DNA of 64,000 bases from Acanthamoeba sp. SK_2022b (Eukaryota > Discosea > Longamoebia > Acanthamoebidae). The stretch's first letter is position 1. Every line of letters begins with the position of its first letter. Made by a program: the position numbers and the translations under genes. Shown here one piece after another: positions 57,095 through 64,000 of this stretch. The stretch is from the NCBI GenBank assembly GCA_027943245.1, contig JANDJZ010000064.1, positions 1-64,000 on the forward strand, written 5' to 3'. The notes below the pieces were generated by a model. The model had not been told where the DNA came from and ran no database searches. It saw nothing but the letters and a program-made list of their open reading frames with translations.

Positions 57095-57668
57095 ATGGTG
57101 AAGACGAGGCCGTGTCAGTGTGTGGGAGGACACGTTGATGAGATGATGTACGGTAGAGGAGCGCTCCCCACTCGCATTCTTGGCATTCCACAAGTTTATC
57201 AAAACTGCGCCGATTGGTAGTTCGGGCATTAACGTCTGTCGGACAGGCAACAAGCCAGTTCGCCCCGCATTGGGGAGTGTATGGCTGCCCGCAATTGCCC
57301 AGGAGGAGTCTGCGAGCGGTGAAGCTGCCGAACTCGTCCTCTGGACAGGGTCCGCTGGTTATGTCGAGACGATCGCAAGACTTCCGAGTGGTGGGCGGAG
57401 TGATGGCCTGTCTCCCCTGGGGCTCCCACTGAACCCACTTCCTTCGTCTTCCTCGTGATCCCCTCTATGTTGAACCTCCGCTGACTCCGGGGAGGAGGTA
57501 TATAAGCATCTGCGTTTGGTGGCCAGAGATCCACTCGTCTTCGCTTCACTCAGCACCACACCTTTCCTTCTGTTGCCACCTCCAACAGAAATCAGTGTCA
57601 GAAAGAAGCGAAGTAATCCTTCGAGCCATCTCTCTCTACAACCAAACCAACGCCTTCAGCTAAGCGCC
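57095..57668. promoter_or_regulatory. Upstream region of the cysteine protease gene with TATA box
   Basis: TATATAAG at 57499-57506 lies 163 bp upstream of the ATG, with a pyrimidine-rich leader between. No other gene is recognised; 57200-57460 has open frames without motifs. Confidence 0.6.
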
Positions 57669-59162
57669 ATGAACTCCAAGCTCCTGTTTGCCAGCGCCCT
57701 GCTGCTCTCCCTTGCCGTATGGGGCTCGATGGCCATCAACCCGCGGTTCGATGAGCGCGCCTACACCCTGCTCGCTGACAGCCCGTCCACGCGCCAGTAC
57801 TTCACCAGCTGGGCCAGGTGCGTGCTCTCGTCTGTTGTTCGAACCGTGCTTTCCCTTTGTCGTGATGTCCCCTTCTCATCAATGTCCACCGCAGGTTCCA
57901 TGGCCGCAGCTACGAGAGTGAGGACTTCATGCGTCGCTACGACGTGTGGCGCGACAACTATGCCTACGTCGAACACTTCAACGCCAACGCCAATGCGTCC
58001 TACACGCTGGCCATGAACGAGATGGGCGACATGACGCCGGAAGAGATCGCCGAGAGGTTCACTGGACTGCTGGCCTCGCCTCCGGCCTTCGATGGACACG
58101 CCTATGAGGCCGCCGAGGCGGCGGCCAAGCGCGAGATAGCAGAGCGCTCGATTCCGTCCAGCTATGACTGGCGCACACAGGGCGCTGTGACTGCCGTCAA
58201 GAACCAGGGCTCGTGCGGCGACTGCTACGCTTTCTCTGCGACAGGCGCCATCGAGGGGGCCTACCAGATCGCTACTGGCACCCTCACTTCGCTCTCGGAG
58301 CAGATGATTCGTACGTCCAGCCCGCTCACTCGCTGCTTGCTTGCTGATGCTTGTGTCGCTCACACGTCAACAACATACCCATAGTCGACTGCGCGCAGGG
58401 CACGGGCAACCTGGGCTGCTCAGGCGGTAACATGGAAATCACCTACGCCTGGCTCATCAGCAATGTGGCCGGCGGCATCAACACCGAGGCCTCGTACCCC
58501 TACACGGGCACTCAGAGCACATGCAGCTATTCGGTCAGCAACAATGGAGCTACCATCAAGTACGTCCTTGGATCCTTCAGTCCGAAACCTGCACCAGACT
58601 TACGCCGTTGCCCGTGTGTCCCGCATCAGGGCCTATACGACGGTAACGAGCGGCAGTGAGTCTGACCTGTTGACCAAAGCCGCGGTGGGTCCGGTCTCGG
58701 TGGGCATCAACGCTTCGCCTCGTTCGTTTGCCTACTACAGCAGTGGCACGCTCAATGACGCCACCTGCACGTCGTCGGGACTCAACCACGCTGTGCTGGT
58801 GGTCGGTTGGGGTACCGACTCGAGCGGCAACGCCTATTGGCTCATCAAGAACTCGTGGGGCACATGTACGCTCGCTCTTTGTGTGGGCTTGGCTCTGAGT
58901 GTATCGCTGACGTTGGAAACAACGTTGAACAGCGTGGGGCCTGTCGGGCTACGCTCAGATCGCCCGAGGCAGCAACATGTGCGGAATTGCGACCATGGCT
59001 TCGCTTCCTTGCTACAACTCTGACTGCAGCACCACGTCGACCGTCACGGCCTCTCCCTCTCCCTCGCCCGTAGCTTCGCCTTCGCACACTCCTGCTGCGT
59101 CGCCCTCGAGCTCCCCCTCGAGCTCCCCCTCGGCTTGCACTTGCCCGTGCTCGTGCAAGTAA
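57669..59162 (+). CDS. Papain-family (C1A) cysteine protease with Ser/Pro/Cys-rich tail
   Basis: Signal peptide [22 protein letters not shown], then an I29 inhibitor prodomain ([31 protein letters not shown]). The mature domain starts near [22 protein letters not shown]. The catalytic cysteine sits in [17 protein letters not shown], where the usual GSCWAFS reads [20 protein letters not shown], the histidine [11 protein letters not shown] and the asparagine YWLIKNSWG are present. The C-terminus extends into a Ser/Pro-rich tail ([21 protein letters not shown]) ending CTCPCSCK, not part of the enzyme fold. Such proteases act in lysosomes/phagosomes or are secreted. Five exons; splicing before VDC/LDC and before AYTTVTSG keeps the frame. 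Confidence 0.95.
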
Positions 59163-59386
59163 GGAGGAGATCCTCACCTTCGAATCCCCATGATTCCGAT
59201 GTGAGTGTAAGTAGTGTTTGTGTTGTTAACTGTGCATAAAAACCTTTTCGCTTTGTAACAAAACGCCGAACGCGTAAAGTTGTTCGTCTCTGGTTGGTGG
59301 CTATATTCTATTTTCTCTATCCCCCAGCAACGGTGGGCCATGTTTTGTTCTCCGTCAGTTTGCACACAAAACACAACTAGCGCACA

Positions 59387-60180
59387 ATGAGCGAGATAGA
59401 GCTGCTTATCGCCACAGAGGAGGCGGGGGAGGATACGCCTTCTCGGCCACAAGAGGGAGGCGGGCCGGGGGAGGTGCGGGTGGAAATGAGAGGGGGCTGG
59501 TTGGGCCGCGTGGGCTTCCCCAAGACCACACCAGCCCCCCTGCTCAATCTTGTTTCGGACGCACAGTTCCGTGCCTTGGTGAAAGACCTCAATCGAATCC
59601 TTCGCGCTCCCTTTCTGCTCCGTGTGGGCCTGTGGCTGGCGATACTCGGAGTCTTTGTGTCGTTGGCTACAACCTGCCTCGCCCTGTGGCAGCACAAGGC
59701 CTACTGGGCCTTGCCGGGCCTTGGTTTCATCTTCTTCTTCACCACGCTCGTTGTCATTTGTTCTTTGGCCTTGCATTTTCACGTGCGTAGCCACTGCACC
59801 TTGCTTTATGTGTACCTTTGTGCTGACCCAAACCTCTCGAACCTGCAGTTGAAGCGAAAGTTTGTCGAGTACGTCAAGCACGCCAACCTACGCTACAGCC
59901 GGTTTGGTCTCACCATGCGCATGGAGAAGCAACACCTGTGGCGATGGTCGCTTGTCATCACTGTCTGCCCCATTGATCGTACGCCTACTGCTTGAACACT
60001 GCGCGAACAGACTGTGCCGCTGACGCTTTGATATATTTTGCTCTGCACTGGCCAGCTTTCCAGCAGCTGGCCCCACCAGCGCTGCAGTCTGGCCAGTACT
60101 TGCTAGATGATCCAGTTCGCGTGAGCCCGCAGCACCTGCAGCCGCATCATGTGGGCTACAATCCTGAATTTTTTTCCTGA
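59387..60180 (+). CDS. Uncharacterised protein with two membrane segments
   Basis: MSEIELLIATEEAGEDTPSRPQ and a Gly-rich stretch, then VSDAQFRALVKDLNRILRAPFL leading into two hydrophobic segments (VGLWLAILGVFVSLATTCLALW and YWALPGLGFIFFFTTLVVICSLALHF). After these comes a soluble region KRKFVEYVKHANLRYSRFGLTMRMEKQHLWRWSLVI. A frame-keeping intron (about 59978-60056) would add FQQLAPPALQSGQYLLDDPV to PEFFS; without it the protein ends 59995. A TM hairpin followed by a cytosolic domain is all that can be said; no family recognised. The gap to 60384 (3' flanks of convergent genes) holds nothing else. Confidence 0.65.
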
Positions 60181-60384
60181 AGCGTACGAGGAACACCGCA
60201 CCACAAGCACCTTCATGGTTGTGCACTTGCTGGAGTGGTCAAGTGCAGTCGTGCTACACTGGCAAGTTTGAGACCAGCGTGTCAACGCTTTGTTAGGGAA
60301 AAGGTGGTTCGGATCCTTCGTAAAGTGAACAACGTGTTATACTTACAAAACCCTTTAATTGACAGCTGTAGCGATTTCACACGC

Positions 60385-61308
60385 TTATGGAAGCGGGAGC
60401 ATCACTACCGACTTCACTTCGCCGTTCATGAAATAGGCCTTGGCCTCACCATTATGAGGGGCAGAGGCGTCTGGCGACGAGGCAGCATGGATGTCAGGGG
60501 GGCCTTCGGGGCTCTTGAGGCCATTCTCAGTGAGGGCCACAAAAACGGCTGTCAAGAAGGCGCTGTGCGATACCACGCCAATGCAGTTCTCTGTGTGTAG
60601 ATTTGGGTGAGTGGGGTAGGCATGGAGCAGAAGCCGTAAAACCATGTTCCTTGATGGAGGAAGGGGCACCTGAGCGCTGGCGAGGAAGGTTCTAGCGCGC
60701 TGCAGGAGATCCTCGGTGGGCTCGCGGGCTTCACTCCAGAGACAATCATCTTGATCCTCCACGCGATCGAAGGAGAACTGTGGGAACTTGGACTTGAGCT
60801 CGGTTACATTCCTTCGCTTATCGCAGGGGTGATGACCAATTCGCTCTCGTACGCCCTCGCACACCTCAAACTTGAACTGGCCCTGTGAAGCGCAGACAAT
60901 GTTAGCAATGTGTATGTGGTATTAAGTTGTTGACATATTGCTGAGTGGAGATACCTCTTTAGTGAGTGGTTCGAATACTTCCTCGGCAGTTTGCAGCGTT
61001 CGTGTAAGCGGCGAAACGAGGACCACCTGCGGCTTCATCTGGGCGAGGATGCACTTGCGGGCTTCACGTGCTTGCTCTCGTCCCTTCTCCGTCAAGGGAG
61101 CATCGAGATACGCCCACTGCGCAAGGCACAACACTTAGTAAGTTTGGATCTACTCTTGGGGCAACGAAGGGAATAAACGTACGTTGCGGTACTCTTGGCA
61201 CCCGTGGATACGGGCAGCGACATTGTGTTCGGCCTCACCATGACGGATGAAGTGGATGACCTTGGCATCAGCCAGGTTCACAGGAAGAACGGACGTGGAT
61301 GCGGACAT
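60385..61308 (-). CDS. Histidine phosphatase superfamily (phosphoglycerate-mutase-like) protein
   Basis: Starts MSASTSVLPVNLADAKVIHFIRHGEAEHNVAARIHG: the RHGE motif with the phosphorylated histidine. Then YLDAPLTEKGREQAREA, VVLVSPLTRTLQTAEEVF (second Arg), the acid/base region CEGVRERIGHHPCDKRRNVTEL, and the second histidine in IGVVSHSAFLTAVF. The family includes fungal and plant small-molecule or protein phosphatases and the mutases. The GHHPCDKR region resembles the cytosolic phosphatase branch rather than glycolytic mutase. Substrate unknown. A TATA-like ATAAATA on the gene strand lies at 61383-61377. Three introns. Confidence 0.9.
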
Positions 61309-61769
61309 GTTGTAGTGTTATGTGTGTTTGTATGCGAGTGTAAGGGTTTGTGAGACAAGTGGCCTGAACTGGCCGGTATTTATCCTTGCTGATTTCTACG
61401 CTACCATCTTAAGCAACTCCGCGGAGTTGAGCAACGGCATTCCGCCCCTTTCCTTGCCGCACCCGCCATAGTGCAAGGCAACACCCCACATGCGATCGCG
61501 AGGTCCGGCGATTTAGGACTATCACCTAGCCAATAATGACGAACGTACTGGGCCTAAGTGCTTTGGAAGATCACGGAGTGTCGGGGTGGGCTGTCCGGTT
61601 ATTTCCCGGAAAAAAATAATCTTCCTGGTCGCGTGGAGACTGAGATACGGAGTATGCAGTTGGATTTGGCATGTGCTGCTCGGCCGGAGTCGCCGGTAGG
61701 CTGGGGTATATAACTAGCCCTTTCATTTCTCTTGTAAACAACACACTCTCACAAGACCAATCCACTACT
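61309..61769. promoter_or_regulatory. Divergent promoter region with two TATA boxes
   Basis: ATAAATA (minus strand) at 61377-61383 serves the histidine phosphatase; TATATAA at 61707-61713 serves the glycerol-3-phosphate dehydrogenase, 57 bp before its ATG. About 320 bp lie between the boxes. Confidence 0.6.
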
Positions 61770-63578
61770 ATGAAGACTCCTACTACTGTTAGCACCACAC
61801 CCACTGATGGCGGGCGAAAAGAACCCTTCCAGGTTGCCATTATTGGCTCCGGAAACTGGTAAAGTGCCCACCTCGTGCATACTGCTGCTCCCTTGAGCAC
61901 AAGTGTTCTCAAACTATCACGTTTGCAGGGGGAGTGCAATCGCCAAGGTGGCCGGAGACAACGTCGCTCGCCAGCCCGGCCTATTCCATCCGCGGGTTAA
62001 GATGTACTTGGCCCATCTCCTCTTCTGCCGCGTGCCTCAAGGTTAGCGAGCCTTATTGCGTTACTTGGTTGTGTGAGCGTAGGTGGGTGAAGAACCACGA
62101 ACTGGCCGAGGCCATCAACACCAAACACGAGAACGCCAAGTACCTTCCAGGCGTTAAGTTGCCAACTAACGTCGTGGCAGTGCCTGATCTTCATGAGACG
62201 GTAAAGGACGCTCTCCTACTGGTTTGTGTGGTCCCACACCAGGTATTATACCTCACCTCCGGAGTTGTTGGTATGTGTGCACCAGCCCCACTAATCAGCC
62301 CCCAGTACGTGGAAGAAACGTGTAGGAAGCTGCGGGGGCACATCCGAGCCAACGCGAAGGTTATCTCTTTGATCAAAGGGATGTCAGTGGAGGATGGCGA
62401 ACCGCATCTGATTTCCGAGCTCATCAATGGCACGTGCATTTTCACAGCCTCGATCACTGTCTCAACCATTCTTGTTCTGCTGTTCTGATTGTGACATTTG
62501 TACAACCCAGACATGCTTGACATTGATGTAAGCGTCTTGTGTGGAGGTACCTCGCTCTTATGCTGGGACTTTAAAAGCTTGATCTAATTCTAAACCTTGT
62601 TTTTAGCAAACATCGCGAATGAGGTCGCCAGGGGAGGGTTCAGCGAAGCCACTATTGGTAACCACTCAAAAACTTGAGTTTGAGCTCGCAGAGCACTGGC
62701 TTACCCTACCCACAGGATACAAGGACAAGCAAGTCGGTGAGCTTTGGAAGAAACTGTTCCACGGTCGAACATTCCGAGTATGACACATCCGCCTTGTGGT
62801 CTTGCCCTCCCCAGCTAAATTTTTCGCTTCTGGTTCCGCCACAGATCAACACCGTGGAGGACGTGGCTGGAGTTGAAGTATGCGGTGCTCTGAAGAACGT
62901 GGTCGCTTTGGGCGCTGGCTTCTGTGATGGCCTTGGGTACTGGCTGGACGATTATTAGTTGCTTTGCTGAATGCGTTCACTCATTCCTTGTCTGCCCAGA
63001 CTTTCCTCGAACACGAAGGCCGCAGTCATTCGGTGCGGACTGGCAGAAATGAGGAAGTTCGCTCACACCTTCTTCGACGACGTCAACATGCAAACCTTCT
63101 TTGAGAGGTATGTGGAATGAATCTTAGAAATATCATATGGATGAGCTTACGTAACTCACTCTATTGTCACACAGCTGCGGAGTAGCAGACCTGATTGTCA
63201 CTTGCTTCAGCGGAAGGAACCGAAAAGTGTCAGAGGCTTTCGTAGTAACGAAGAAGGTTTGCCGCTCTACTTACGAAGCAGATTTCCAGTGAAGAGATGT
63301 AACTCAAATATCCTTTTCATTTTGTTTCCCAGAGTTTCGGTCAGCTGGAGAAGGACATTCTGAATGGACAAAAGTTGCAGGGCACCCTCACTGGTACGTC
63401 TCCTCACCCTCAGTATGCCTGCAGGTCTCTGACCACAGAGCGTTCATGTGTTTATTCAGCTCAAGAGGCTCATGAAGTGCTGGAGAAACGAGGACTCACA
63501 GAAGAGTTTCCGCTCTTCATGACTATCTACCGGATCGCGTTCGAAGGCTTGGCGCCCACCCACATCACAGCGTTTTGA
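61770..63578 (+). CDS. GPD1: NAD-dependent glycerol-3-phosphate dehydrogenase
   Basis: Reduces dihydroxyacetone phosphate to glycerol-3-phosphate with NADH, feeding lipid synthesis and redox balance. Motifs: [20 protein letters not shown] (Rossmann loop, split by an intron), [82 protein letters not shown] (catalytic Lys in ALKN), [34 protein letters not shown] and LNGQKLQG. It ends [22 protein letters not shown]. Length and order match cytosolic eukaryotic GPD. The intron between HPRVKM and WVKNHE restores MWV as in relatives. One intron (after ISELIN) appears to use a GC donor. The start follows a TATA box at 61707. Confidence 0.95.
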
Positions 63579-64000
63579 GCTACCCGCACCACAACGTTTT
63601 GAACTACGCGATATCATATCGACTGTACTACCATGTTTTTTTTCCACCTTGCGAGACAGAATGACGAGCATAAAATGGATCTGTTCCAAAGAGTTTAATT
63701 GGCATTGTCAGCCCTTTATCTCTCGGCAAGTGCACAGATCTCAGCTCTGGCACCCCAAGGCAGGAAGGAGACAAGACCTCCTTGTGCTGAGAGGGTGCAG
63801 AACATGTCGCCTGGTGGGCCAGCATGCGAAAGAGAGGGACAATGAATTTGTAATTTCACAAGTCACTTTGTAGGGTTGCACACATGGTCAAGCGTGATAA
63901 TTCGCTCCGTGCCTGAAAGGTCTTAGCAACTCTGCCAGGAGGTACGGCCGAACCAAAGGTTGCCGGTGTACGATCCCGTGTCTGTGGCGGTAGAAGACAC
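63579..64000. other. 3' flank of GPD; no gene recognised
   Basis: T-run at 63635-63642. Short open frames on both strands lack motifs. The right edge may contain the start or end of another gene, but I cannot support one. Confidence 0.4.

Noticed and set aside
60001..60180. Separate small gene starting near 59992
   Set aside because: No ATG at that point in a good context; it fits better as a last exon of the upstream two-TM protein.

Overview
This is a gene-dense, intron-rich nuclear window from a unicellular eukaryote. The best guess is a free-living amoebozoan of the Acanthamoeba type. The reasons are high-GC coding sequence, many short GT-AG introns per gene, very short intergenic gaps, and a gene mix that is hard to find together elsewhere: a Frizzled/Smoothened-like receptor, a membrane hybrid histidine kinase, a SAM-domain kinase with tyrosine-kinase signatures, E2F, Rac, a countin-like saposin protein and a PARP6/8-type enzyme. 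The species name is inference; nothing was searched.

Layout. 0-2.7 kb: 3'-truncated SMYD4-like SET/MYND methyltransferase (-). 2.7-6.0 kb: A+T-rich island with a decayed ORF. 6-9.1 kb: Sec1/Munc18 (+). 9.6-13.8 kb: EF-hand lysophospholipid acyltransferase of the LPCAT family with an unusual N-terminal extension (+). 14-18 kb: SAM-kinase (-). 18.5-21.1 kb: hybrid histidine kinase (-). 22.2-27.6 kb: C2-PARP6/8 fusion (+). 27.9-28.8 kb: secreted saposin-B protein (+). 29.3-30.1 kb: STEEP1-like protein (-), divergent from the DHX37-type RNA helicase at 30.2-36.9 kb (+). 37.5-38.3 kb: one-TM protein with a PP1-docking-like motif (+). 38.8-40.8 kb: E2F (-), with E2F-type sites upstream of its own start. 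41.7-43.8 kb: ribosomal proteins uS10 and uS13 (-). 44.0-45.3 kb: four tRNA genes (Pro, Leu, Arg, Leu). 45.5-48.2 kb: Frizzled-like receptor (-). 48.8-49.7 kb: Rac GTPase (-). 50.3-55.8 kb: large uncharacterised membrane protein (-), divergent from a 2-oxoglutarate/Fe(II) oxygenase (+). 57.7-59.2 kb: papain-family protease (+). 59.4-60.2 kb: two-TM protein (+). 60.4-61.3 kb: histidine phosphatase (-), divergent from NAD-dependent glycerol-3-phosphate dehydrogenase (+, 61.8-63.6 kb).

The neighbours do not form one pathway. Themes that recur are signalling and membrane traffic (Sec1, LPCAT, Rac, Frizzled-like, histidine kinase, SAM-kinase, STEEP1-like) and ribosome production (DHX37, uS10, uS13, tRNAs). 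Almost every long microsatellite that could be placed falls in an intron or between genes.

The most striking observation is in the Rac gene. The conserved reading frame through the switch-I region is restored only if a single-nucleotide exon (position 49489) is spliced between two introns. A 27-nt microexon in the STEEP1-like gene, two candidate GC-AG introns and a uS13 start codon apparently cut off by an intron add to a picture of unusual splicing.
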